A stretch of DNA of 64,000 nucleotides from Fomes fomentarius (Eukaryota > Basidiomycota > Agaricomycetes > Polyporales > Polyporaceae), in contig JABYQN010000005.1 in assembly GCA_022606135.1 (NCBI GenBank), positions 62,001 to 126,000 of the forward strand, read 5' to 3'. Positions 36,102 to 48,430 of this stretch are shown here, piece after piece (the stretch's first letter is position 1; each line of letters begins with the position of its first letter). The notes beneath the pieces were generated by a model. The model was not told the DNA's origin, made no database searches, and saw only the letters and a program-made list of their open reading frames with translations. A program made the position numbers and the translations under genes.

Positions 36102-36825
36102 AACAAGTCGTGCTATAAACGTAATTGTATCACTAGGTAAATATACTTGGGCACTTGCTTCTTGAGTCTTGACACTCCGAACTCGCGCACGCTCTTCGCC
36201 TTCGCCAAGAGCCGCTGTGTCGATGCAGATGTCAAGAATCGTCACGGGGCGGCTTCGCGCTCGCCATACTTGTTGAATCCGGCCGGAACGGCTTCACTAC
36301 TTGAAGTGATTGAATGAAAGAAGGTCTGAGCAATTGCTTCTGGGTCCCATGCATTGCTTTAAGGCCTGGACCCCTCGTGTATGAGTCACATCGGAACTTC
36401 ATAACGAGCCTCATCGTGGGTTTCATAGCTTTCGTGGTGATGGATTGACAGTGAGGTAGAAGACCAGCGGCCAGAGGCTGAGCACCGCCCGCGAAGAAAG
36501 TAATGATCTGCACAAAGGCCGCGTTGTTCGACACGTCTTACGTCGTTCGTCATCGGCCCAAGAGCGGTGGCTGATATCGATGGGGTGCGGCTTGGGCGTG
36601 TCGAACAGTTTCGAAGATGTACGAACCGTCGAGAACATGCCCGAAAAGGAAGTGACGCCAGATCGGGACACCAAATTTTGGGCGCGTAAATGCAATCTGC
36701 CTGCCCACAAATGCTGCACGTACCCTCATCTTTACGCTCCATTACGACCCCCTCGTCCACGAACTAACTTCTCCTCCAACGACCCCCAAGCCACCCGCAA
36801 CGTTCTCCACGCTCCCCGACCCACT
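36102..36825. other. Intergenic region before the Hsp110 gene
   Basis: Terminator side of the synthetase gene and promoter side of the chaperone gene. TTCGAA near 36610 and scattered GAA triplets occur, but they do not have the spacing of a heat-shock element. No gene is supported. Confidence 0.45.
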
Positions 36826-39385
36826 ATGTCCGTCGTTGGCATCGATTTCGGTGCTCTTCACAGCAAGGTATGTGGTGATCGCGCGTCTACATCGTTCTTG
36901 ACATCAACGGAGTGCTCGTTTAGATCGGTGTCGCCAGACACCGCGGCATAGACATCATCATTAATGAGGTCTCAAATCGTCAAACTCCGTGAGTATATGC
37001 GCGGTTTATCATACTGTAAGGGCTCAATGGGCGAATCTGGCTTGTAGATCTCTCGTATCTTTTGGTCCTAGGCAGCGCTCCATTGGCGAGCCGGCGAAGA
37101 CCTTGGAAATCTCTAACTTCCGCAACACTGTTGGTTCCTTGAAGAGACTCCTCGGAAGGACAATTTCTGACCCCGAGATCGCTCAAGTCGAATCAAAATT
37201 CACTCATGTGAAGCTCGTCGATGCAAATGGCACTGTGGGTGCCCAGGTGCGTGCCTTCTTCCATGAACGCCACCAAGATTCGTTCTCAACATCCTATGCA
37301 GGTGAATTACCTGGGCGAACAAAAGGTGTTTTCCGCGACACAGTTGACAGCCATGTACTTGGGCAAGCTGCGCGACACCGCCGCGGTCGAGCTCAAGGCC
37401 GGAGTATCTGATGTCGTGATCACCGTGCCTGGATGGTACACCGACATCCAGCGTCGTGCACTACTTGACGCCGCACAGATCGCTGGCCTCAACGTCCTCC
37501 GTCTGATCAACGACACCACCGCCGTCGCACTCGGTTATGGTATCACCAAGTCTGACCTTCCCGAGGCCGAGAACCCGAGACACGTCGCCTTTGTCGACGT
37601 TGGGCACACAAGCATGTCGGTCGCCATCGTCGCATTCTCCAAGGGACAGCTGACGGTCAAGAGCACGGCGTATGATCGCCATGTCGGTGGTCGCGACATC
37701 GACTACGCGCTCCTCCAGCACTTCGCCGCGGAGTTCAAGGACAAGTACAAAATCGACGTGCTCTCGAACCCGAAGGCCATCTTCCGTCTCACTGCTGGTT
37801 GTGACAAGGTCAAGAAGGTTCTCTCCGCCAACGCGGAGGCGCCACTGAACGTCGAGTCGATCATGAACGACATCGACGCACAGAGCCGTATCAATCGCGA
37901 GGAATACGAGCAGCTCATCTCTGGTGTCCTCGACCGTCTTGAGGGCCCTCTCCAGCAAGCTCTTGCCGACTCGGGCCTTACGATCGAGCAGATCGAGTCT
38001 GTTGAGCTCGTCGGTGGTTGCACCCGTATCCCTGCCGTTCGCGCGAAGATCCAATCCTGGTTCCAGGGCAAGCAGCTCTCGACTACCCTCAACCAGGAGG
38101 AGGCTGCCGCGCGTGGAGCGACGTTCGCATGCGCGATGCTTTCGCCGGTCTTCCGCGTACGAGACTTCTCGATGCTGGACATCACGCCGTACTCGGTCAG
38201 GGTGTCCTGGGAGCGCCAACCGGACGACGACGACACGGAGCTTACCGTGTTCCCGAAGGGCAACCACATCCCGTCTACCAAGGTCCTCACCTTCTACCGC
38301 AAGTCCAGTTTCGAGCTCGAGGCCAGCTATGCGGACCCGTCGCAGCTCCCGGGCGGCATCAACCCGTGGGTAGCGAAGTTCACGGCAAAGAACGTCGAGC
38401 CGCAGCCGAACGGCGATTACGCTGTCGTGAAGGTAAAGACCCGACTGAATGCAAACGGCGTGTTGTCTTTCGAGCAGGCGTACACGGAGGAAGTCGAGGA
38501 GAAGGAAGATACGAGCGCCATGCAGGTGGACGCACCGGAGGGCGAGGCGACTGAGCAGCCGAAGAAGAAGAGGGTTGTGAAGAAAAAGGAGGTGCCTTTC
38601 GTATGGGGAGCGACTGGCCTCGACCCTGCAGTCATCAACCAGTTCAGGGAACTCGAGGCGCAGATGCACGCTGCCGACAAGCTCGTCTACGATACCGAGG
38701 TACGTTTTGTTCGTTCCTTTTTGCCTGTCTAAGTTGCTGAGTTTGTTGGTAGGTTGCCAAGAACGCGCTTGAGGAGTTCATCTACGACACTCGTGGTCGC
38801 TTAGACGAGCGCTACGCATCGTACGTGCAGTCTCAGGAGAAGGAGAAGATCCTTGTCGCTCTGCAGGCGGCTGAGGACTGGCTGTACTCTGAGGATGGCG
38901 AGGACGCGACGAAGTCTGTCTACGTCGAGCGACTGGATGCCCTACATGCGCTCGCGGACCCGGTCATTAACCGCTACAAGGAGGCGGAGCAGCGGACAAG
39001 GGTGGTGAGCGAGCTACGGGAGACGATCAACAACTACATGACCCAGGCGTCGTCCAACGACGAGCGGTTCTCGCACATCGAGGACAAGGACAAGCAGGCG
39101 ATCATCGAGAAGTGCGCGACGATTCAGAAGTGGCTGGAGGACCAGAACGTGCGGCAGAGCGAGCGGCCGAAGAACGTGGACCCGGTGCTGACTGCGGCGG
39201 AGGTGCTGAAGAAGAAGGACGAGATCATCTACTTTGCGACGCCAATCCTGACCAAGCCGAAGCCGAAGCCCAAGGTCGAGCCGACTGGGACACCAGGCAC
39301 GGAGACTCCGAAGCAGGGACAGGAGACTCCGAAGACGGAGGAGCAGAAGGCGGACAAAGGCCCGACGGAGATGGACGTAGACTAG
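36826..39385 (+). CDS. Hsp110-family chaperone (Sse1/Hsp88-like)
   Basis: Five exons (36826-36867, 36924-36988, 37048-37246, 37302-38699, 38753-39385) give a protein of about 778 residues. The N-terminus VVGIDFGALHSKIGVARHRG is the ATP-binding loop of Hsp70 relatives, followed by VITVPGWYTDIQRRALLDAA, LINDTTAVALGYG, FVDVGHTSMSV and VELVGGCTRIPAVR. The Sse1-type features are the acidic and Lys-rich insertion in the peptide-binding part (KKKRVVKKKEVPF), the extended helical C-terminus (EEFIYDTRGRLDERYASYV) and the tail ending EMDVD. These proteins act as nucleotide exchange factors for Hsp70 in the cytosol and hold unfolded proteins. A 402-codon antisense frame over it is a shadow. Confidence 0.94.
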
Positions 39386-39788
39386 ATTACACTCGGTTAT
39401 TCTCCCTCCTTCTCCCCTTCCTCCTTTCGCACTCGCCTCTACGCCGACAACGACTGACGATTGCATGAACACGCATTGGGGACTGACAGACGGGCAGCAG
39501 TATCTACTAGAAGAAAATAATGTGTTGTACGTAGAACAGCGTATTGTACTTTTTGGACAGCTTCTTGTTTCTTGTTGAGAGCAATCGCGGTACCGCGTCC
39601 CGTTCGCGGCTCGATTATATATCTCCGCAGACGGCTCCGATCGTCCTTCGGGAGGCTTCCAAGCTGCTTACCAACAACATTTAAAACTCCGACTCAAGTC
39701 GCCGTGAGGCCTCGCCGAATCCGTGCTACTTGACTCGGACGCTTACCATCTCTCTTGCCTACACCTCTCGCTCCCTCTACTGCACACC
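39386..39788. other. Intergenic region before the RBR ligase gene
   Basis: Holds the 3' end of the chaperone gene and the upstream region of the RBR ligase gene. TATATAT occurs near 39615, about 170 bases before the start codon, and could be a TATA element. No gene is supported. Confidence 0.4.
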
Positions 39789-41862
39789 ATGTCTTCCGAT
39801 TATGAGATTTCTGACGACGAGAACGAGTACTACGATGAGGAAGATGACGAGATGATGGACATTGACGATGGTGGGTCCTACACGACCTAGCTAACAAACC
39901 ACTCTGGACTCGAATTAATATATCGCTGTGCTCGGTTGTGCAGGCTCGGCCTCTGATATCGAGGTCGATGGCTTTGGCGACGACTTCAGAGCCGCGACAA
40001 GGGACGACAAGAAGATGTATGAGGTCGATTACTCGTCCTTGAGCCAGCCGGAGGTCGAGAAGATGATGCAAAACGACATAGACCATATCAGTGGCATCTT
40101 CGGCGTCGAGGTGCGTCGTTTTGTATCCCCACCTGTCTTGTTTCCGAGTACCAACGTTAAACGCGGAAATGTATTCGCGAAATGTAGGCGGGGACGGCGG
40201 CGCAGCTTCTCCGACACATGGCCTGGAACAACGAGAAGCTCATCGAGAAGTACATGGACAGTGCATCTGTTGTCGCCGTGGCTGCTGGCGTTGAGCTTCC
40301 CCCTCGCGAACCGACCCCGCCACCACCCAAGGCCTCTTCCAGTCGTCACGCGCTCACCGGTCCTCAGCGCACAACCCGGCGCTCCGCTGCGGAGCATCCG
40401 AAGTCATCCAAGTCGAAGCGTGCCTCGCCCCCCGTAGATGATAACAAGCACTTTGTTTGCCCCATCTGCTTCGACGACACGCAGACGGAGACTATGGCTC
40501 TCATCTGTGAGCACAAGTTCTGCTCGTCGTGTTGGAAGGAGTACATCACGAGCAAGGTACGCACGGAGGCTGAATGCACCATTACGTGCATGGCGGAGGA
40601 TTGCAACATCGTCGCCGTCGATGACTTTGTCAAGAACGCGCTTGCCGACGACAAGGCGACGTGGTCACGCTACCAGGGGCTGCTGGTACGACAGTTCGTC
40701 TCTTGCATATCCCACCTCAAGTTCTGCCCATACCCCTCCTGTACCTACACCGTCTCGTGCCCCTCAGCTGCGACCAAGTCTTCTCTCGTCATGCAGGTGC
40801 CCATCGTCACCTGCGGTGCGTCGAACACTCACGTCTTCTGTTTCGGCTGCCCGATCGACACCGACCACCGGCCTGTCATATGCCCGGTCGCCAAGATGTG
40901 GCTCCAGAAGTGTAGAGATGACAGTGAGACGGCCAACTGGATCAAGAGCAACACGAAGGAGTGCAGCAAGTGCCAGAGTACTATCGAGAAGAACGGTGGA
41001 TGCAATCACATGACCTGCAAGAAGTGCAAGTACGAGTTCTGCTGGGTCTGCATGGGTGAGCCATGTGATATATATGATGGCGATGGAATGAATTAACGGC
41101 GTAACTTTGTCAGGTCCTTGGACTGAGCACGGCACGTCGTGGTATTCTTGCAACCGTTACGATGAGAAGGCGAGTGTCGACGCGCGAGACGCACAGACGC
41201 GCAGCCGAGCTTCGTTGGAGCGCTACTTGCACGTAAGTTGTTGTTTCAAGTACTGTATCCGGCCGTCGATCGGATATTCATTGTTGGTAGTACTACAACC
41301 GTTGGGCCAATCACGAGCAATCGGCGAAGCTGTCGATGGAGCTGTACGCGAAGACGGAGAAGAAGATGGAAGAGATGCAGATCACGTCCGAGCTCACATG
41401 GATCCAGGTGCAGTTCATGAAGAAGGCTGTCGATGTCGTCTTCAGGTGCCGTATGACGCTCAAGTGGACGTACGCTATGGCGTACTACCTCGCGTTGGGC
41501 AACGAGAAGGAGCTCTTCGAGGACAATCAGCGGTATGCATTTGCGTCCTTGATCGTTCAATCGCTCAATATGAACGAATCTGATCTGTTATCAAACACAG
41601 TGATCTAGAGAGGGCGGTCGAAGAGCTGTCAGAGCTCATCGAGGCGCCGATTGACCCAGAGACGATCATGATTCTCCGACAGAAGGTCACGGATAAGACA
41701 GTGAGTATCACAGGCTCGCTCACATCTAATATTTGATATTGACTGACATGGCATACACAGGTCTACGTACAGAAGCGGAACGAAATCATGCTAGAGGATA
41801 CCGCGAAAGGATATCTAGACGGGCGCTGGAGCTGGAATGTGGACGTAGAAGGTTTCGACTAA
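39789..41862 (+). CDS. Ariadne-family RBR E3 ubiquitin ligase
   Basis: Seven exons: 39789-39870, 39944-40110, 40188-41054, 41114-41232, 41291-41532, 41601-41700, 41761-41862. The start is very acidic ([18 protein letters not shown]), as in Ariadne proteins. A UBA-like part follows ([20 protein letters not shown]). RING1 is [31 protein letters not shown] (read as spaced Cys/His pairs), then the IBR domain around [13 protein letters not shown] and [18 protein letters not shown], then RING2 with [20 protein letters not shown], which includes the catalytic Cys after GG. The C-terminal Ariadne domain carries [14 protein letters not shown] and ends [11 protein letters not shown]. Such enzymes take ubiquitin onto the RING2 cysteine before passing it on and cooperate with cullin ligases. 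All elements are intact. Confidence 0.94.
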
Positions 41863-42430
41863 ACGACATCTGGATCCCTGCTCTGGAACGTGGACTCTTA
41901 CAATCTCTCTCATCATCATCCCATGACTGTATATCACCCATCATAGTCTCCCGCCCAAGACTCTGTCGTCGCTGCTTGGCTCTGTCGCTCCCCCACTGGT
42001 ATTGATCTGCGGTTTGTATATGTATTCTGCACATCCTCGGCCCCCCTTATCCCCTACTACACCCTGTTACTCGTCACAAATACAGTCGAAGGCTCCCATC
42101 ACAGTGTAACACTAACGTCTCAGTCTCACGTCCCTCATTCTCGTGTATCCTCTCACGTCGTTGCAATAATACCGTGGCCTCCCTCCTGAATATGACCGGA
42201 CTGATACCGATGGGAGCCGATGGTTTTCGTTCAATTCTGGTGGACAACTCTATTGCATAGCTGGGGAGAGTACTTCTACGACGACTTGGTCCTTGGCAGA
42301 TGCTCTCAAACTAGGCTTTAAGCGGAGATCTTACGGATGGGGAGAAAAGCAACCACACCAAATGCCCGACTAGCGGTAACAGCATCCACGGCCATCCCAG
42401 CGTGTACACCGACGCGCTATCGCAGGACAT
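41863..42430. other. Intergenic between convergent genes
   Basis: The RBR ligase and dehydrogenase genes point toward each other. The 568 bases between stops hold both 3' ends. I see no gene, repeat or RNA. Confidence 0.5.
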
Positions 42431-43452
42431 TCACCAGGGAACGATCTCATGTCGGTAGTTGACGAGCCGTCCGTTGTCCTCCGGCCTCAGCGACGTGAGC
42501 ACTTTCGAGACCCCAGTCACACTCTCTATCAACGTGAGAGGCGCGTCATCTCCACCCATGTCTGCGCGTGGGCGGTTCCGATGAGCCTTGGATGGTGCGC
42601 GTGAGTACGTGACACACGACTTACCTGTCTTGACCCACCCCGGGCAGATGGCAACGACCGTGAGGTCTGGACGCTCTTTATTCTGCTTGTAGGTCTTCAT
42701 GGGCAGCGGTGAGCTTGGGCGGTGGCAAGAGGGTATGGAATGGCTGAATGTCGGGACGCACCAGCATGTTCAACGCAGTCTTCGTGATCCCGTACGACGT
42801 CCACAATTCTCCATAGCCGTACCCGAAGGCGCCGATGGAGCTCGAGATGTTGATCAGCGTCTTCTTCTCGCTCTTCTCGATCAGCGGCAGGTAGACCTGC
42901 GCCATGCGCGCGGGAGCAGCGACGTTGGTCTTGAACACCGCCCCCCATCCGTCGATGTTCATCGTGAACGCGGTGTCGACCTTCTGGTTCTGTGAAGAAG
43001 AAGAGCGTGTGTGTGTGTGTCTAGTGAGCTTTCTCCTGTGCTGCTGTTGACGCTTCCGTAGAAGGAGCAGGTGCGGAGGGGACGTACGACCGCTGCGTTG
43101 TTCACGAGATAGTCGAGGCCCCTGTCCCCGAGGATTGACACAACCTCGTCATAGGAGCGCTCGATCCCGTGCTCATCGTCGACGTCCAGCTGGATGACGC
43201 GGAGAGTGCCTCGAGCGGTGTCGCTCAGCCCCTGCAGCGCGGTGGCCTTGGCGGGGTCCCGGACTGTCGCAATGATGAAGTTTGCGGGCGACTCGAGCAG
43301 CTGTTTCGTGAGTTCGAGTCCGATTCCGCGCGAGCATCTGCAAGGAAGTAGGAGAGAGGGAGTTGTGAGCGGCACGGACGGCGGGGTGGGGTCTGAGCGA
43401 TGAGGAGGTCGTACCCAGTGATGAGCCAAGTGTACTGGTTGGCGATCGCCAT
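42431..43452 (-). CDS. Short-chain dehydrogenase/reductase
   Basis: Five exons: 43452-43415, 43337-43088, 42989-42762, 42694-42625, 42561-42431. The first two junctions create the NAD(P)-binding motif TWLITGCSRGIGLELTKQL. The fold continues with VRDPAKATAL, LDVDD, LDYLVNNAAV, the catalytic Ser region INISSSIGAFGYG, and Tyr/Lys expected in the YGITKTALNML motif (Y-x-x-x-K is present). Then follows ERPDLTVVAICPGWVKTDMGG, as in the C-factor-like group. The substrate cannot be told. The acceptor before TYKQNKERPD at 42694 is the only one that keeps the frame; this junction is less certain than the others. Confidence 0.88.
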
Positions 43453-44640
43453 CGTTGCGGTGAGCACTGAGCAGTGAGAATGCCAGCCGTGGTGGCTGCG
43501 ACATACCTTTTATCTGGCCTTGAAGCGTGAGATGGCTTGGTCGCCCCCATCCCGTGGACCTGGATCGGAGGAGCTCCCTGTGCCAGGCCACCTTCAGGCT
43601 CGGTCGTTGTCCGTTCAAGAGTTGCCTGTGGGTCGAGCACTGAATGCGTGCGCCGGATGAGCACATTCGCACGAGCGCGTGCGCTGTGCCACAAAGCGCT
43701 ACATGGTCTAGTCTAACCCATTGACCTGGCATGCGAAGTGCTATCTCCGTGACTGTAGACCGTGTGGGGGTCGGCTTGCATGTGTGAGTACTATCACCGC
43801 ATGACGTGGACGTAGCTTAGAGGTCAAAGACCTGCATCGGGAGACCGACGAGCTTGAGTGCAAGAGCGTAGCAGGGGTGGCGTGAGAGGGAAGTATATGG
43901 GAGGGATCTTTCTGTATATTTGAGCCAGAGAGGTGGGTTGTCTATGAATAGCTGTGCATGCGCATGGGCGGGATTAGTAGTAGGGTGCCGAAGCATGTCA
44001 CAACGGCAGATCACAGTAAGAACGCAGATGTGCTCAAGTTCCCTGGCCAAGCCACTTATGCGAGTAGTTCCGGGTTTATCAGCAGTCAGTGTGAGATGAG
44101 ATCATGATGAAGAATCATCAACCGCAGACTCGACTTGCCCTTATCAGTCAAGCAGAAGCTACACTTGAGTTTGAGGACTGCTAGTAAAGAGGGATGTACG
44201 TGTCCGTCTTCAAGGCGAGGGGTGGTAGCTTGGGACAAAACGTTGAGAATTGAACTTCCATCTTACGCCTTGGAGCACTGCCACTGCTCCCTCATCAGGA
44301 AATTCAAACGCCCATCCTGCAGATCAAGCGCTCCAGCCCTTCTCCTCGACACCGGCCTTTGCGACATGTCATGGAGGAAGGAGGGTGTAGATGATCTACG
44401 GCACAATGTATTACACCGCAACAAGTCTCTCGCAGAGCTCACTCGTCCACTGGCAGAGCTCACCACGCCATATTAGGCTCCCTTGTCAATGTGTCACCGG
44501 CCTGAGCTTTACAGGTCACGAAGCGGGATGGGAGATGTAATCAGTAATCTATGCGCAATGGGCGACTGATAAGATGCCCGCGGGATCAGATGCACGCGGA
44601 TACCGCACTATGGCGTTGCACTCGGGGAGACGGTCAAGAG
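43453..44640. other. No gene recognised
   Basis: Upstream region of the dehydrogenase gene and about 0.9 kb of anonymous sequence. A frame of 113 codons at 44135 has no family resemblance. I see no RNA gene or repeat. Confidence 0.45.
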
Positions 44641-44649
44641 TTGTTGTGG

Positions 44650-45046
44650 CCTGCGCTTGATTCTGTTGTGGAACGAGACTCTACAACCGAGGGCGGGTGT
44701 ATATCGTGGTTGGTGTGGAGGTGGCTTTCGCTCCATGGCGCGGGGTCGAGTGTGCGGTCTGCCCGGTAAGCGCAATCACTTCCCGTGCCCCTCGCTGCGA
44801 TGCTCGTTAGGATGCCCCTGTCCTCCATGCGCTGGTGGTGGCGGTATATTTGAGTCGGAGCAGAGGTTAGGCTCGCCCGGTACCTTCAACGGGCCCGGGA
44901 ATCTCGGGTGAACCTTGTGATTGTGGGTAGCCGGGAAGGAGAGGGAGAGGAGTGGCCAGGCGAACTAGATTGGAAACCGGGAGGTGGAGAAAAGAGGCTA
45001 TGTCGGGTAAGCGTGTGGTCGAGTGAGACATCGGGCAGGTAGAGGC
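44650..45046 (-). pseudogene. Homeodomain gene fragment, N-terminal part
   Basis: Reverse-strand match to the first 300 or so bases of the gene at 13217, including the start (MSHSTTRLP) and the upstream TCTACCTGCCC. It stops before the homeodomain and abuts the start of the right inverted-repeat arm at 45050. It is a fourth, partial copy of the homeodomain gene and is absent from the matching place in the left arm. Confidence 0.75.
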
Positions 45047-45175
45047 GAGTTCAGCTGTCGGCTACTTCTCAAAGCGGAGCACGAAAGTCTGAGCGGAGAA
45101 GGCATCTTGTTCCGAACTCATAGTCCCCTGACGCGCTCGCATTGCACTCATTCTGCATCACTCTCAACTTTCAGA

Positions 45176-46805
45176 ATGGTTCCGAACGCTTCCATGCTCG
45201 CGGACGGCGGACGCGACCCAGCGCCCGCCAGCTTGTCTGAGATGCGAGCGTGGTACGTTCCCGCTACTCATCTTCACACTCCTCCTCACTCCCCAACCAC
45301 TCATGTATCCAGCTTCTCCGACTCAGGGGCGTTATCCGCCCAAGTCGAGCGCGCGATTCGAGAAAGCATAGAGAGCAAGAAGGACATGAACGTGAATGAG
45401 TTGTGGTTTCTCGCGCAGAACCAGCTCCTCGTCTTTCAGATCGAGAAATACGCTCGCTTCGATACTCCGGACTGGGCCCAACGGTGGAACACGATCAAGT
45501 GGACCGTGTATCCGGACTTCACAGTGCGGGGGCTCATCAAAACTATGTATATGACTGCAGAGGACCTTGGACTAGACAAGGGCAAGCAGTATGTCGCGGC
45601 GGCTGTCTGCGCATGCGCGATCGAGGTGGCATACGCGGAGGACGAGGATAAGAAAGAGGCGCTTGCAAAGGCTTTACAACGCCTGGCTTCAACCTGGGTC
45701 GCTTATCTGCTATGGCCATGTACGTACTTTCTTTGTCGCATGCCAATTCGTAACTGATAGTGATGCATATTCAGTTTATGCCAATCACGCCAAGGCAAGA
45801 GAAAGTGACGACATGGATGAAGGGTCAGACGAGGATGATTGTAGCCGCGACCGTCTGCGAGATTCGGTCTGTTTAGTTTCTGGTCCGCATGCCGATATCA
45901 GCTAACACACATACAGGTTTTGCAGCGTGACCTGCATGACTCGGTCTGTTTAGTTTCTGGTCCACGTTCCAATTTCAGCTAAACCACATACAGGTTCTGC
46001 AGCGTGACGGCGGCAAGTGCATCTTGACCGGTCGCTTCGATCTCATTACGTACTACTACCTTAAGCTTGAGGTGGAATTTTCAGAATTGCAAGTTTCTCA
46101 CATCTTCAAACGTTCAGTGGCGTTATATAGCAACAGAGGTGAAGCGAAGAAGGCCAGTAGCCTATTGATTCATAGAGTGCAATATTTATGCTGACCTGAT
46201 CTGTAGTTCGACTCGACATCTGCTACTTTTGAGATGTTGCGACACTATTGTCAAATTCCTGACAAGTATCTCAACAATCCGGAACTTATTGACACACCGC
46301 AGAACGCTATCTCACTCGATCCCCACTTCCGTGTACGATTTGATACCCTCGATTGGTGCTTGAAGCCCACTGCGGTACGCATCTAGCACACTCATTATTC
46401 CCTTCAAACAGTCTAACAATCTCATAGGTTCCCAATCGCTATGTGGTAAAGAATTACCATCCCAGGATGACTCATATGGAGATGCACAAAATCCCGGAAA
46501 GCTTAGAGATCTCGTTCAAGGACTATAGTGATGAGGTCCCCGTCAACGCATCCGGCAAGCGTCCCCACAACGCTGTCAGTGTTGATCTTCCTGATCGAGA
46601 CCTGCTTCGGATGCATGCGGCATTGGCAGAGATCATCCACATGAGCGGCGCCGTTCGCGTTTTCCTGTCGATTCTATACCCGCCCCCGGGTCGGAGTACC
46701 AGTAGTAGTCCCCGGGCAGATGGAGAAGCCTTCATGAAGGGTATAGTCGACCCTGAAGTCCATCAGTTATCGCAGTCTGTTGAGACCATTGTGCTGGGGC
46801 CGTAG
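45176..46805 (+). CDS. HNH endonuclease (HNH_2-like), right-arm copy
   Basis: Exon 1 45176-45252 (MVPNASMLADGGRD), exon 2 45313-45719 (ALSAQVERAIRESIESKKD to STWVAYLLWP), exon 3 from 45775 (YANHAKARESDDMDEGSDED, an acidic linker). The nuclease core then reads LQRDGGKCILTGRFDLI, VSHIFKRSVALYSN and QNAISLDPHFRVRFDTLDW, and the C-terminus is VPNRYVVKNYHPRMT to VETIVLGP. The residues needed for the beta-beta-alpha metal site are present. Between exon 3 and the core lie tandem variants of the first strand (RDSVCLVSG). As in the left arm, no GT-AG pair I can find joins the His exon to the Asn exon in phase, so expression of a full enzyme is uncertain. Confidence 0.65.
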
Positions 46806-47426
46806 CTATGTCGCACTCGAAGAAGTGCTACTTGTATCCAATTGTATGTCTCTGCCTGGGATCCGGGCCACTGCCACTACTCAAATTTAAACATCCGTTG
46901 ATGCCCTGATCAAGCACTTGCCAATGCGCTTCCTGGGCTTTCCAAGTCATGTAGCGATAGCGATTACTCGTTATATGGCATGTAATGGTTATGCAGCTTA
47001 ACCTTCAATGAGCCTCGCATGAGATCGCTTACGCTCACTGGCAGCCCTGCAACTTCAAGTTTGCGACCCACGTTCCGCCCAGTACTCTGAGTCACCCATC
47101 CCTGACAGGCGAATTGGCTGGACAAAGGCTGGCTCGCATTCTGTGTCCGCTATAGTACGAATTAGTGAAGGCGGTAGGAGAACGAGTGACCGGTGCGACG
47201 GTGTCAGCCGTCGGATGGCCACGAGGCGGGCTTATGCATTCGGACGGGCGACTCAGATAAGGAGCATTCACGCGAGCTGTGGCGGATGTTGAGGTCCATG
47301 GCCCGTTGAGGGTGCGGCCCGGCGTTGGTTGGCGAGTCAGGCTGTATGTTCTGTGTCGAAACTTATACAATGATACAATATAATAATCATAATGTACCCT
47401 CACTGGCAGTGGCAAATACCACTGGA

Positions 47427-48330
47427 TTACATCAGAGTCGTACGGATTCCATGGCATGACACGGTGCCAGTATCCGTTACATAAGGTGGCCAAGACTCTT
47501 CGACTCTCACAGATTGAACCGTCGAGCCGTTACCTATGGCTTGACGGAAACGTATGGTCTCCGAGAATCGAACTGCAAAACACCAATGTGGGTGGGGTGG
47601 TCGTTTGCGTTCCTGCTTCCTCCTCCTCCTCAAGAACCTATAATCATCCGCATCAGTCGGAAGAGACTCAGGACAACGGTACACATACTATTTAGTAATC
47701 AACTCACCAGGCAGATATCGAGCTCTTTGGGACACTAAATTCGCGAGCAAGCCGAGCGAGCGCGGTTCCGTTGATGAACTTCCGCTGCGAGTACATAGCT
47801 TGGAGAACGCCGCGTTGCTCCTCGGCGAACCGGAATCACGAGGGGTGCGGTGGATATTCGGTCCCAGAACCGGAACAGAGAATGAAGATCAAGCTGTCGA
47901 GGTCGGCGCTCTTGTCCACGGATCTTCATGGTTTGGAGCATCATGATGATCTTCAAGTGTTGCACCGTATGAATGGGAGGAGCACTTGGGGAGGCGATCG
48001 AGGGCGTTTGTGGCTTGTGCTTGACTCTGTTGGGCTCCCAAATTGAGAGCGGATGTACGTCGTGGTTGGTGTGGAACTGGTCTTCGCTCCATGGCGAGGA
48101 ATCGGGTGTCGGTAGTGGTGGCGGTAGATTCGAGTCGTAGCAGAGGTTAGGCTCGCCTGGTACCTTCAACGGGTCAATCTCGGGTGAACCTTGAGATAGT
48201 GGGAAGCCGGGTAGGAGAAGGAGAAGGAGTGGCCAGGCGGACCAGATTGGAAACCGGGAGGTGGAAAAAAAGAGGCTGTGCCGGGTAAGCGTGCTTGTGG
48301 GCGAGTCAAAACGGCCTGCGCCTTGAACTA
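47427..48330 (-). pseudogene. Homeodomain gene, start lost and frameshifted (right-arm copy)
   Basis: Counterpart of 19990-20769 with the same loss of the start codon, the same fusion of upstream sequence and the same internal frame shift. The homeodomain exon is open on the minus strand (helix 3 followed by RRKQERKRPPHPHW) and, because the final exon has changed, the frame now continues to a stop at 47427. Shared lesions show that the damage preceded the inverted duplication. Confidence 0.7.
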
Positions 48331-48430
48331 GATCCGGTATAACGCGTTCGAGGGAACGATTCAACATGCATATGTTTGCAAACCTCAAGTGGCACTATCC
48401 GGCACGCCGTTCGCGGTGAGAAATATCAAG

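Noticed and set aside
36601..36660. Heat-shock element before the Hsp110 gene
   Set aside because: TTCGAA and GAA triplets are present, but not with the nGAAnnTTCn spacing.
37461..38669. 402-codon frame on the minus strand
   Set aside because: It lies wholly antisense to the Hsp110 gene, whose family match is unambiguous; the frame is a by-product of codon bias.
44135..44476. 113-codon frame as a possible gene
   Set aside because: Composition looks random and no similar frame occurs elsewhere in the window.
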